Part shown: piece by piece, positions 6,917-15,099 of the stretch
Position numbering within the stretch: position 1 is the stretch's first letter
Layout of the letters: every line of letters begins with the position of its first letter
Source: Ochromonadaceae sp. CCMP2298
Lineage: Eukaryota; Sar; Synurophyceae; Ochromonadales; Ochromonadaceae
Assembly: GCA_026770595.1 (NCBI GenBank)
Contig: MU634154.1
Location: 1 to 15,099, forward strand
DNA: 15,099 nt
Direction of reading: 5' to 3'
The notes under the pieces: generated by a model
What the model was told of the DNA's origin: nothing
Databases searched by the model: none
What the model saw: only the letters and a program-made list of their open reading frames with translations
Made by a program: the position numbers and the translations under genes

Positions 6917-8730
6917 ATGTTCGTAGTTCCCGACCGAGAAGTGTTCCTGCCGGTAGCCGGGGTAATGGCTGCCGCCGCCTGTATCGTGAGCTTCAGTCTG
7001 ATCGCCAGGCACCAGCAGTACATGAGCAACGTCAGCGTGCAGTCCAAGACCGTGGGCATCATCTGGATGATCCCCATCTACTCCATGGACTCGTACCTGT
7101 CCCTCTGGATGCCCTCTATCGCAGACTACGTGAACATGCTGCGGGACTGCTATGAGGTAGGGTGAGGGCCGGCTGGCGAGGCCGTTGCTGCCTCTGTATA
7201 CCGCATGCCGCATACCACATGCGCTTACGTCGCTCTAATTGCCACACACCGCACCCCTCACATACATATCACCCCCCGCCACTGCGCTGTATGCAGGCGT
7301 ACGTGCTGTATCTGTTCCTGTCGCTGATGCTGAGCTATCTGGGCTGCGAGGACGACATCGGCGAGTACGAGCTGGCCTGCTACCTGGAGAAACAGCCACC
7401 CACACAGGCGCCCTGTCCCTTCAACCTGCTGTGCCCGGGGGACCTGCCCAGAGGACGGGCCTTCCTGCGCTATTGCAAGTTCGGCACGCTGCAGTACTGC
7501 GTGGTACGTCCTCTGACCACCCTGCTGGCTATCGTGCTGGACCTAGCGGGATCGTACGACGAAGACAGCTACGCCTGGGACAGCCCCCACCTATACGTAC
7601 TGCTGGCTATCAACTTCAGCGTGGGGTACGCCTTCGTGGTGCTGGCCTCCTTCTACTACGCCACCAAGAAGCGACTGAAGCCCTACGCGCCTGTGGGCAA
7701 GTTCCTGAGCCTGAAGTTCGTGATCTTCTTCGCCTTCTGGCAGAGCGTGGGCATCGGCCTGCTCGTGCATGTGGGCTGGGTGACGGGCGTGGGTCGCTAC
7801 GATGCGCACACGGTGTCGACGGGCATGCAGGACTTCCTGGTCTGCTTCGAGATGCTGCTGGCCAGCGTGGCCTTCACGTACACTTTCCCATACAGACCCT
7901 TCACACCAGAGGGGGCGGCGGAGATGGCCTACGCACTGGAGCAGGAGGAGCAGCAGCACGCCCACGAGGAGGGGGGCACGTCGGCCACGGTGCACCTGCT
8001 GGCAGCAATGGACCGCGGCGACGACGATAATCCCCTCAGCCACACGTACAGTCACAACAAGCTGCACCCCCAGTCATACAAGCCGCTGCCGGCTCCCATC
8101 ACTAACACCGGCACGCATAACGGGGCAGCCTTGCCCCCACACCCCCACTCGGTATCCGCCCCCAACCCGACCCCCGTATCTCCCTCGGGCGAGGGCGAGA
8201 TCTACCACAACTCGCACAGACACACCAGGGCAGGCCGCATCTCAGAAATGCTGCAGTCTCTGGGGAAGAAGGGGAAGAAGGGAGGCACGGCTGCCGATGA
8301 GCAAGCGAGCAACCTGATCGAGATCTCGCAGCCCAGGTCCTCCTCGGCGAACACTGCCACAGACGCAGCCGCAGCCACAACGAACGCACAGCAGTGTGCT
8401 CTTGGGGCGTTGCAGAGTCACGCAGAGAGCAGCAACAGCGGGGGCAGCGGGGGCAGCGGGGGCAGTGGGGGCAGTGGGGGTATGGCGCAGTTCCAAAGGA
8501 ACTATGCGTACGAGGCAGGTCTGCGCGCGCAGCAGAACCATGCACAGGCGGCGAAGAAGGGGCTACTGGACAAGCACTTCGCGGCCAGCTCCGCACTGCG
8601 CGACTTCAACGAGATAATGCCGGTGGTGGTGCTGCCCAGCGGGTTCCACATGCAGCATGGCAGGACCATACAGAGCGACCCCCGCAGCAGGCTCAGAGAA
8701 CTGGAGGAGGAGGAGGAGGAGGAGGTGTGA
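6917..8730 (+). CDS. TMEM184/organic solute transporter alpha-like seven-helix protein
   Basis: Exon 1 is 6917-7156 (80 codons); the intron is 7157-7296 (GTAGGG to TGCAG); exon 2 is 7297-8730. The product is 557 residues. Splicing joins RDCYE to AYVLYLF, recreating the family CYEAYVLY-type motif. Helices lie at about residues 8-28, 46-65, 81-97, 150-170, 188-212, 225-250 and 272-287. Other hallmarks are IPIYSMDSYLSLW in helix 2 and FLSLKFVIFFAFWQ in helix 6. The last 270 residues are a cytosolic low-complexity tail with five Ser-Gly-Gly units (8437-8481) and an acidic end (seven Glu then Val). Relatives are the OST-alpha bile-acid/steroid transporter subunit, TMEM184 and plant LAZ1, placed in endosomal, vacuolar or plasma membranes. 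The substrate here is unknown. The start is the first Met ahead of helix 1. Confidence 0.85.
8437..8481. repeat. Five 9-bp units encoding (Ser-Gly-Gly)5
   Basis: Five tandem copies of AG(C/T)GGGGG(C/T), each 9 bp, lie in frame in the TMEM184-like tail: three with AGC and two with AGT. The five-G runs at fixed spacing also satisfy a G-quadruplex pattern on the coding strand. Confidence 0.9.
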
Positions 8731-9135
8731 TATATACAGTAAAATCCCCCACACTCCCACTAGAAGTGTGAGCACCACCACAGTTGTGTACACATTGTGA
8801 TGCCACAAACCCACAAACCCACAAACCCACAAACCCACAAACACACAAACACACAAACCCATCAACCCTCTAACTAATAGGGTGATTGTAATCAATTTCA
8901 AAAAATGTATAGATTCACCGGTTCTGCGCTATTTTTATACGGCAAATACAGCTACAGCTACTGCTACGAGAGTACACATGCAGGCTAGGCTAGAGGGTGC
9001 GACTACAGAAGGAACCTATCGAACCTACACGTCCTATCAGCAGCATATCTTGAGGGCTGTCGCAGATGCGGGACTATGGACTGCGGCAAAGCAATCCGCA
9101 TTACAGCCCGCACTTTAGCAAGTCACTATGCTCAT
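8731..9135. other. Convergent 3' spacer between TMEM184-like and TOM70
   Basis: A 405-bp non-coding stretch between two stop codons facing each other. It holds the 8-bp satellite at 8803-8866, an A/T-rich patch at 8870-8945 and CAG/CTAC-like simple sequence near 8946-8970. No canonical AATAAA is seen on either strand close to the stops. Confidence 0.4.
8803..8866. repeat. Tandem 8-bp satellite CCACAAAC
   Basis: Five exact CCACAAAC units (8803-8842) are followed by two ACACAAAC (8843-8858) and one degenerate CCATCAAC (8859-8866). It is not a known telomere repeat and lies in the 3' spacer of convergent genes. Confidence 0.95.
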
Positions 9136-11277
9136 CTATTCATGTTCGCCCGGATTTTTGAGGAAATTCATGGCCTTCAATTGGGCGCTATTCAGGATGA
9201 GCAGCTGGTTCAGGTCCTGCACGTCGTCTCGGGTGCGCGCCAGAGGCACCGCCTGTTTGAGCAGATCCACGGCCTTGTCCACCTCGCCCATCATGCTGCA
9301 GTACTGCGCGTACTGGTTGATCACCTCGATGGCGTGCGGCTCGAGGGCCAGTGCCTGCTTGTAGAGCTCGTTTGCCTTCTCCAGCATATCCTTGGCCTCC
9401 AACACCTGTGCCTGGCTTGTCGTCTGCACGGTGAAGATGGTCATGGCCTTGTTGATCAGGATGGACGCCCTCACGAAGAAGGGCGTGCAGTCGTCGGGGA
9501 TGGCGTCGGGCCGACTGGACGCGCCCTCTACCAGCACCAGCGCGGCGTCCGTGTCTCCCTCGTTGTTCAGCAGCTCGGCCTCCATCAGCAGCACGGACTC
9601 GTTGCCCGGGTGCAGCACCTTGGCCTCCGCGATGCAGTCCTTCGTGCGCTGGTTGTCCGCCTCCGAGGGCGTCTCCCCCACCATGGGCTTGCTCTGCGCC
9701 AGGATATGAATCGTGCGGATCAGCGCGGTTACCGCGGCCGCGCGCCCGGCCACCGACACCGCCCTGAGGGGTACGGTGAGCGCGATGGCTGCGTCCACGT
9801 CAGACATGGCGTCCACGATGGCGTTGGCGGGGTACTCGCCCTCGTCGTTGCGCGTGACGAACACGCTCACGCGGTGCAGCAGCGTCCACGCCTTCATGAT
9901 GCACAGCAGAGCCTGCTTGCTCGCCACACCTGCCAGCTGGACTTCTGCCTCCGGGCCCTCCCCTGCCGCCTCCTCCTCCTTTGCCAGGGTGGATTTGATG
10001 GCAACGAAGGCCTGCAGGGTGACCTGGTACTTGTCCACGGCCACCGCCACGTCCCCCTGCTCCAGGTACACGTTGGCCAGCTTCAGTCTAGCGTCTAAGT
10101 TGCAGGGCAGGTAGCGCAGTGCCTGTGCGTACCCCGCGATGGCGCCCTTCAGCTGGCAGCGCAGGTGCAATTCGAAGCCCAGCAGCTCGCACTGCAGGCT
10201 GTGCAACTCAGCCAGAGAGGGGGCGGCGTCCTGGGTGAATGGCAGTACGTACTGCAGCTGCTGGCCGCCCTCCACAGCCTCCAGCAGGCTGGGCTCCTCT
10301 GGGGAGTCGGTCCAGTCTGCGGGCAGGGGCAGCGTGGCCAAAGTGGCGAAGGCAGTGGAGAAGTCGTTGTGCACCAGGTCCCAGCAGACCAGCTCCAGAG
10401 TGCTCTGCAGCAGCTCCGAGCTCCCCGCCTCCGCCCCCACCATCACTGCTGCCAGGTCCTCCCGCGCAACCGTCTGGTACTGCTCTCTCCACAGCTGCAT
10501 GGAGGGGTAGGACTCGAGGAAGTTGCGGCAGTGCGACTTAGAGGGAAGCACCCTGTGCGTGCCCTCTGCGCGCGTCTTCTTGAACAGCGCAGGGGAGGTC
10601 TTCAACGTCATGGCCTTCACGATGGCGTCGATGCGCGCCTGGTGCGTGGCTGGCTCGTTCTTCCGCTGCTGCAGCAGAGTGGCCAGTACGTACTCCTCCA
10701 GGGCCAGCTTCTGCTTGCCCTGCGTCTCGTAGATCCTGGCGCGTCTGGCCCTCGCCTTGAGGTGGAAGGCGTCCATGCTGAGCACGACGATTATGTCCGT
10801 GAGCGCCTTGTCCAGCACCTCGCTCTTCTCGTACATGGCCGAGCGGTTGTTGTACAGCGTCATGATATCCTTAGAGGCGTTGGGCACCTGCGGGGCTAGC
10901 TCGATCGCCTCCGAGAGCTTCTCCACCGCCTTGTCGTACTTCAGCCCTTTGATGAACTTCTCGGCCAGCCTATTGGCGTCCGCATAGCGCGCCTTGAGCG
11001 CCTCCTCTTCCGCATCTACCGCCTCCTCCTCCTCCCCGTCTTCGTCCTCGTCATCTCCCACATCCTCCACCGTCACGTCTTCGTTGATTGAGGCAGGGGC
11101 AGCTTTGGCGGGGGCCGCCTTCTCCTCAGGGTCCGCCTTCCCTCCACTATCTCCACTATCTGCGTCCTTGACCGCCTTGAACCGGTTTCCGAAGAAAGTG
11201 AAATACATGAGCATGGAGAAGGACAGCAGGCCCAGGCTGCCCAGCAGCAGCGTGGAAAGATTGGGGCTGGCGGGCAT
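9136..11277 (-). CDS. TOM70: TOM70-like mitochondrial import receptor (TPR protein)
   Basis: Single exon, 713 residues, ATG 11277 and stop TAG 9136-9138. Residues about 8-30 are one hydrophobic helix (LLLGSLGLLSFSMLMYFTFF) followed by basic residues, the signal anchor that holds Tom70 in the outer membrane. Residues 38-95 are a charged Ala/Glu/Asp linker. TPR repeats start near residue 100: ANRLAEKFIKGLKYDKAVEKL, YNNRSAMYEKSEVLDKAL and ARRARIYETQGKQKLALEEY form the chaperone-clamp region. More divergent TPRs follow, and the C-terminal block (YKQALALEPHAIEVINQYAQ, GEVDKAVDLLKQAVPLARTRDDV) matches the Tom70 core. The family receives carrier preproteins handed over by Hsp70/Hsp90. The length is near the usual 600-ish residues plus acidic insertions. 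It shares a divergent promoter with the mL43 gene. Confidence 0.85.
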   Translation of the reverse strand: MPASPNLSTLLLGSLGLLSFSMLMYFTFFGNRFKAVKDADSGDSGGKADPEEKAAPAKAAPASINEDVTVEDVGDDEDEDGEEEEAVDAEEEALKARYADANRLAEKFIKGLKYDKAVEKLSEAIELAPQVPNASKDIMTLYNNRSAMYEKSEVLDKALTDIIVVLSMDAFHLKARARRARIYETQGKQKLALEEYVLATLLQQRKNEPATHQARIDAIVKAMTLKTSPALFKKTRAEGTHRVLPSKSHCRNFLESYPSMQLWREQYQTVAREDLAAVMVGAEAGSSELLQSTLELVCWDLVHNDFSTAFATLATLPLPADWTDSPEEPSLLEAVEGGQQLQYVLPFTQDAAPSLAELHSLQCELLGFELHLRCQLKGAIAGYAQALRYLPCNLDARLKLANVYLEQGDVAVAVDKYQVTLQAFVAIKSTLAKEEEAAGEGPEAEVQLAGVASKQALLCIMKAWTLLHRVSVFVTRNDEGEYPANAIVDAMSDVDAAIALTVPLRAVSVAGRAAAVTALIRTIHILAQSKPMVGETPSEADNQRTKDCIAEAKVLHPGNESVLLMEAELLNNEGDTDAALVLVEGASSRPDAIPDDCTPFFVRASILINKAMTIFTVQTTSQAQVLEAKDMLEKANELYKQALALEPHAIEVINQYAQYCSMMGEVDKAVDLLKQAVPLARTRDDVQDLNQLLILNSAQLKAMNFLKNPGEHE

Positions 11278-11652
11278 TGTGAGGCTCTTGGATGAAGTGG
11301 GAGCACCCTGGATTGTAGGACTTCGAAGCTCTCTTCTGGTCCGAGAGCTGTCCTTCCAGAATGCAAGTAAGTGCCAAAGCCATCAGATGCCTCGCCAACG
11401 ATCAGATCGAAGATGTTAGGACCCGCCAGCACACAATTTTGGCACTCCTTATGTTGTATTTTATAATAAATGACGCCAATTCTGCGGTAAAAAACTGGCC
11501 TCCAGAAGGAATCTCTCTCAGAGATCGATCTGGATTCCGCGAGCTCTCTCATCCACATTCCACAACCCACCAACACAGTTGGAAATCTACCTTCCTGCGC
11601 TGGAACACTTGCACGGCCTTCTTCAGCTCTTCAACAGCACGAAAGCGCGACT
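11278..11652. promoter_or_regulatory. Bidirectional promoter of TOM70 and mL43
   Basis: A 375-bp spacer between the start codons of two nuclear genes for mitochondrial proteins. A CCAAT box on plus at 11476-11480 sits near its centre in an A/T-rich patch (11445-11490). No gene lies inside. Shared control is inferred from geometry. Confidence 0.5.
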
Positions 11653-12151
11653 ATGTCACTCAAGGGCGTGCGTCAGATGAAGGAACTGGTGATTCGGTAC
11701 AGCGACTACGACGGGAGCAGTAGAGGCGTGCGTGAGTGGATTCGGACCAATCTGGTCGGCTTCGCGGAAGCTAATCCCGACCTATCGGTGAAGACGGAGC
11801 TGAAGCGCAATGTACACCCCTACGTGCAGGGGCACTACGCGAATGGGAACAGCAAGACGATATGCGTGAAGAACCTGCAGCCGGACGGCATCGAGGACTT
11901 TATCTTCGACCTCCGGAATCAAATAGGACGGAAGGTACGTGCCTCAATGTGTATTTGCATATGTGCCCTTAGTGGAGCTTCTAGCTGATCGGAGTCCACT
12001 GACGCTGCTGACCTCTCGCCCCCTCCCTCTCTCGCAGTCGTCGAACAACGGGTACAAGAAGCCCAAGGTGACGCAGAACACCAGCGTGCAGGGTGAGTGG
12101 CACGAGCGAATGGACTTGATCAGCCTGGCCTTGAAAGTCACCATGAAGTGA
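11653..12151 (+). CDS. MRPL43: Mitochondrial large ribosomal subunit protein mL43
   Basis: Exon 1 is 11653-11934 (94 codons), the intron is 11935-12037 (GTACGT to TCGCAG, with CTGAC branch-like sequence), and exon 2 is 12038-12151. The product is 131 residues. It belongs to the L51/S25/CI-B8 thioredoxin-like family shared by mL43, mS25 and complex I NDUFA2. Residues 5-40 carry RQMKELVIRYSDYDGSSRGVREWI, where Y-x(4)-GSSRGVREWI matches mL43. This is followed by VKTELKRNVHPYVQGHYANG, the strand and loop with the family P-x-V/L-x-G-x-Y, and exon 2 ends with the QNTSVQGEWHE motif typical of mL43. There is no clear cleavable presequence, as is common for this protein. It works in mitochondrial translation and is divergent from TOM70. 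Confidence 0.9.
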
Positions 12152-12700
12152 AGTGGACGAGTGAATAGTGTACTGTATATCTAAAGAGACGGCGTAGATC
12201 CACCCTGCCTCCTTCCTGTTTCTATGCGAGGGAGAGATGGCATCGAGGGATACAGTACGAGGACGCGCACCAGCGACTTCCTGCCTCGTCTAGACCCTCA
12301 TATAGGCACACCATTCATTGGAGCAGTTCCGCGGTGTCTATCTATCAGTCTATGCCTTCACCATCCTGGCAGAGATCTACCCTTAAGAACTAAGGCCCCC
12401 CCACCGCTGATTAGCCCTCTTTCAAGCGGCGCAGAAAGTACGTAGTGTACACCTTTTCTGGACATTGCGCCGACTGCCAAACGTTGACAGCCTTGTCTCG
12501 GTACGGGGTATAGTAGTACATAAATAGACGGTAATTTCGCCCCGCCGTCTTTGGATTTCTTTCGTGCGGTCTGGCTGCGGCTGCAGGGGCTGGGGGCAGC
12601 GGGCTCAAGATGTGAGCAGCTGATGAGATGTCCTGAGCGTCTGAAGGCGTGTCTGTGAGGAGAGGGAGAGAGGAAAGGGAAGAAGGAACTAAAGCAAAAT
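12152..12700. other. Spacer between mL43 and the histidine kinase
   Basis: About 550 bp without a supported gene: the 3' UTR of mL43, then upstream sequence of the kinase. Short open frames on both strands show no family motif. No canonical AATAAA follows mL43. A purine-rich tract (12655-12690, GAGAGG-like) leads into the A/T-rich repeat element at 12702-12744. Confidence 0.35.
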
Positions 12701-12701
12701 T

Positions 12702-12744
12702 TTACAAATTCGATACGTTGCTAAAGAATTCGATTACAAATTCG
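12702..12744 (+). promoter_or_regulatory. Paired TTACAAATTCG element upstream of the histidine kinase
   Basis: TTACAAATTCG occurs exactly twice, at 12702-12712 and 12734-12744. The 32-bp offset is about three DNA turns. A third AATTCG lies between them (12727-12732). The pair sits immediately upstream of the likely first leader exon of the kinase, so a paired activator site or core promoter element is plausible. Confidence 0.4.
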
Positions 12745-13188
12745 GTGGTAGAACTCCTGCGCGAAAGTTGGGAAACGGAAGGGCAACCAGCTTACGTGTT
12801 GGTGTGCTGCTGTTGACGACGACAGTTATCCTCCGCCTCACTCGTCGGTCCCACTGCTCATCCGCTGCTCTGCTCCTGCGTGCCACGTCTCCTTACGCGC
12901 ACAGCCAACCGCAGCCTCCCTGCAGCACCAACAAGCCACATCGCGCCAGACTGAAGATCGAAGGTGAGCACCAGCAGCCAATTAGTTATCCTACGACTCC
13001 TAGCGCACATGAGTGAACAGACAGTAGATGGCCGTGTTACAAGTTGCTGCATTACTTTGCTTCACTCCGTGTTTGGTGAACTGTCTTTGCTCACCCGCTC
13101 ACATGCCTCTCCCTCTCTCAATCACAAACTCACCCACACACCTCTACACATTGAACTGACCTACCTCTTCCGTGCAGTACGATTGACC
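12745..13188 (+). promoter_or_regulatory. Spliced 5' leader of the histidine kinase
   Basis: A leader exon ends at 12963 with AAG before GTGAGC, and an acceptor after CTACCTCTTCC ends at 13177 (CAG), giving a 214-bp intron (12964-13177). The reading frame is open upstream through the splice but has no ATG between 12768 and 12963. The first ATG after splicing is therefore at 13189 (GACCATGGG), a good translation-start context. Confidence 0.6.
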
Positions 13189-15099
13189 ATGGGAAGAGAT
13201 GCTGGATTTTCGCCGAGGACGTTCAGCAGAGTGTTCTGGCTGCGCGCTTTGGTGTGCTTCACTCTTGCGGGGGTCACTTGTCTCATCGGATGGGCAGCCT
13301 ACGCAGTATTGCAGTTCAGCGAGCAGAAGATAGCCGACTCCGTGTACGAATCCGTCTCAGTCGCGGCGCTGAAGAACACGCAGGTGGCGTTCGCTCGGGC
13401 CACCTGGGGAGCCACCTTGCTGGCCGGATCCTACAGCTCCGCGAATCCGAGCGAGAGCGACTGGCCCAACGCGAGTCTGAATGGGTTCATCGACAACGTG
13501 GCACAGCTGGCGGTGATGACGAGCGTGGCGCAATACACATTCGCGCCTGTGCTACGGCCAGACCAGGCGGTAGCTTGGGAGACGTTCGCGTTCAACCTGT
13601 GGGACGGTGACCCGCAGATAGAGGGAGGCAGAGCCTACCTACCGACAGGCCAGAGGGGCATTTGGCAGTTCGATCCCTCGATACCCTTCCCGGGCTCGAT
13701 CTTCCTAGACGACAAGTCCGGGGACACTGTGTGGGGGGATAGCGACACACTGCGCATCCTGCTGCCCATAACGCAGTCCCTGGTTCCCGAAATCCTGGGA
13801 ATCAACGATTTCCCCACTCCGTTCATCGGACCACTGGCGGAGAAGTCTCTTCTCTGCGCTGCAGCACGCAATATCAGGGCTGTGCGCTCCCAGTGCGACG
13901 CTGTGCTTCCCCCGCTGGCGCTCCCGGCCCCGAACCCGGCCATTCCCTCTCCCGCGGAGACCATCGGGTACCAGACAGTCATCATCTCCCCCATTGCTAT
14001 CGTCGCTGACGACGGCTCAACCAAGGCGGTGGGGGAGATTGGTGCGGCCTTTGACTGGTCAGAGCTGCTCGCCGACACGGTCCCCTCCTTCGTGGGAGAA
14101 ATGGACATCGTGGTGGAGGCGGAGGGGGTGCTGGGCAGTGCCGCACAGGTGTTCACCTACGTGTTCAAGAAAGGCGCGCCGATCTTCAAGGGCAGCGGCG
14201 ACCTCCACGATACGAAGTACTCTGGTTACAAGAGGACGGGGGCTTTGTACCCAGCATCCCTGATCGGCATTGCAGAGTCCAGCAAGTACACGATAACATT
14301 CTACCCCCGGAAGGCCTTCTACGACGAGTACGAGTCCAATAACCCCATACTCTTCGCCGTCGGAGAGGTGTCGCTGATCGCCCTGGTCAGCCTGATCTTT
14401 CTGCTGTATGACTTCGCAGTGAGCAGGCAGAGCGAGAGGCAGCAGGTGGTACTGGACACCAAGCGCCGGTATGTGCGCTTCATCAGCCACGAGATCCGCA
14501 CGCCTTTGAACACTGTTCGCCTGGGACTGAAGCTGTTCGACCTGGAGCTGGTCGCGAGTCTGAAGATGCTGAGTGAGAAATCTCCTGCCGAGGCGGTGCA
14601 GTTGATGCGCGTGACGATCGAGAATTGGATCCAGCTTACCGACGATGCTCTGAGCAGCACAGAGGCAGCGGTGGATGTTCTTAACGATCTGTTGAATTAC
14701 GATAAGGTGAGTCACGGCCAATTCTCTAACACTCGCTACTCACTCTCTCTGATCCTGTCCACTAACTCCCTCTCTACCTCTTTACCTCCCTCTCTCCCCT
14801 TATTCTCCCTATCTTTTTCTCCCCCTCTCCAGATCGAGTCGGGGACGCTGCGCCTGGAGTTCTCCTCTGTGCCCATATGGCAGGTGGTGAAGAAGACGTG
14901 CGCAGGGTTCGCTATGCAAGCGAGGGAGAAACATGTCACGCTCACGCTCACAGGCGCGCTATGGGACGGGCAGCTGTCTTCCTTTGAGCTGAAGCAGTAC
15001 CAGGCGTTGCAGGTGGTGGGCGACTCTATGCGCATATCGCAGGTGCTGCGCAACCTCATGTCGAACGCCATCAAGTTCACACCGACGCTGGGCTCTGTC
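13189..15099 (+). CDS. Membrane sensor histidine kinase, 3' partial
   Basis: Exon 1 is 13189-14706 (506 codons), the intron is 14707-14832 (GTGAGT to CTCCAG, branch-like CACTAAC), and exon 2 runs from 14833 past the edge. 595 residues are visible. TM1 is near residues 18-41, an outside sensor domain spans about 43-384, and TM2 is near 385-411. The HisKA domain follows, with RYVRFISHEIRTPLNTVRLG. His434 is the autophosphorylated residue. LLNYDK|IESGTLRLEF joins correctly over the splice, and the ATPase domain begins with N-box RISQVLRNLMSNAIKFTP (Asn584). The G boxes and any receiver or output domain lie beyond the window. The sensor has a CHASE-like opening (P-x(5)-AVAWETFAF) and a GEIGAAFDW...FTYVFKKGAPIFKGSGDLHD module. 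The frame is open to the edge, including through the intron. The ligand is unknown. Confidence 0.88.
   Translation, partial: MGRDAGFSPRTFSRVFWLRALVCFTLAGVTCLIGWAAYAVLQFSEQKIADSVYESVSVAALKNTQVAFARATWGATLLAGSYSSANPSESDWPNASLNGFIDNVAQLAVMTSVAQYTFAPVLRPDQAVAWETFAFNLWDGDPQIEGGRAYLPTGQRGIWQFDPSIPFPGSIFLDDKSGDTVWGDSDTLRILLPITQSLVPEILGINDFPTPFIGPLAEKSLLCAAARNIRAVRSQCDAVLPPLALPAPNPAIPSPAETIGYQTVIISPIAIVADDGSTKAVGEIGAAFDWSELLADTVPSFVGEMDIVVEAEGVLGSAAQVFTYVFKKGAPIFKGSGDLHDTKYSGYKRTGALYPASLIGIAESSKYTITFYPRKAFYDEYESNNPILFAVGEVSLIALVSLIFLLYDFAVSRQSERQQVVLDTKRRYVRFISHEIRTPLNTVRLGLKLFDLELVASLKMLSEKSPAEAVQLMRVTIENWIQLTDDALSSTEAAVDVLNDLLNYDKVSHGQFSNTRYSLSLILSTNSLSTSLPPSLPLFSLSFSPPLQIESGTLRLEFSSVPIWQVVKKTCAGFAMQAREKHVTLTLTGALWDGQLSSFELKQYQALQVVGDSMRISQVLRNLMSNAIKFTPTLGSV

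Noticed and set aside
8803-8866. CRISPR-like or telomeric array
   Set aside because: The units are 8 bp without spacers and do not match any telomere repeat known to me; it is a simple satellite.
9076-10098. Plus-strand 340-codon frame opposite TOM70
   Set aside because: It is His/Leu/Arg/Val-rich, shows no motif and is entirely antisense to a clear TPR protein.
11369-11637. Possible 5'-leader intron of mL43 (GTAAGT near 11369, CAACAG near 11637)
   Set aside because: It would need transcription to start within about 90 bp of the TOM70 ATG and would span most of the shared promoter; not needed to explain the gene.
12411-12608. Minus-strand 65-codon frame downstream of mL43
   Set aside because: No motif and no credible start context or splice partners; treated as 3' UTR/intergenic.
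12768-12963. Possible N-terminal extension of the histidine kinase
   Set aside because: The frame joins through the leader splice but contains no ATG (it opens with TTG), so it is leader, not protein.

Overview
This window is nuclear DNA of a gene-dense eukaryotic microbe. It has short GT-AG introns (about 100-215 bp) with strong pyrimidine tracts and CTNAY-like branch points. It also carries nuclear genes for mitochondrial import and mitoribosomes, a V-ATPase subunit, a heterotrimeric G-protein gamma subunit and a membrane histidine kinase. A histidine kinase beside G-protein and TOM70 genes would fit a stramenopile or a similar protist. The sensor domain of the kinase resembles modules I associate with stramenopile receptors, but this is a low-confidence guess and the species cannot be fixed from the sequence.

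Layout from left to right: (1) Equilibrative nucleoside transporter (SLC29-like), minus strand, 91-1936. Its 5' end is complete and its last three helices lie beyond base 1. It has a 5'-leader intron at 2046-2160. (2) LTO1/ORAOV1-like Fe-S adaptor, minus, 2325-2978. (3) V-ATPase subunit H, plus, 3387-4862, two exons, diverging from LTO1. (4) A repeat-rich 3' region at 4863-5406. (5) G-protein gamma subunit, minus, 5407-5852, three small exons, found only by splicing by eye. (6) A 1.06 kb divergent spacer with a doubtful cysteine-containing ORF (6335-6814, minus). (7) TMEM184/OST-alpha-like seven-helix protein, plus, 6917-8730, two exons. (8) A convergent spacer with an 8-bp satellite. (9) TOM70-like mitochondrial import receptor, minus, 9136-11277, one exon. 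(10) Mitoribosomal protein mL43, plus, 11653-12151, two exons, sharing a 375-bp divergent promoter with TOM70. (11) Membrane histidine kinase, plus, from 13189 past the right edge, with a spliced 5' leader.

These are mostly ordinary conserved cellular genes, not an operon or a mobile element. Possible links are: the TOM70/mL43 divergent pair (mitochondrial biogenesis), the CCAAT motifs in all three divergent spacers, and two signalling proteins (G gamma and the histidine kinase). I see no credible novel multi-gene system. The most valuable items are the hidden G gamma gene, the histidine kinase with an unusual sensor domain, the LTO1 protein ending in a tryptophan, and the unexplained ORF at 6335-6814.
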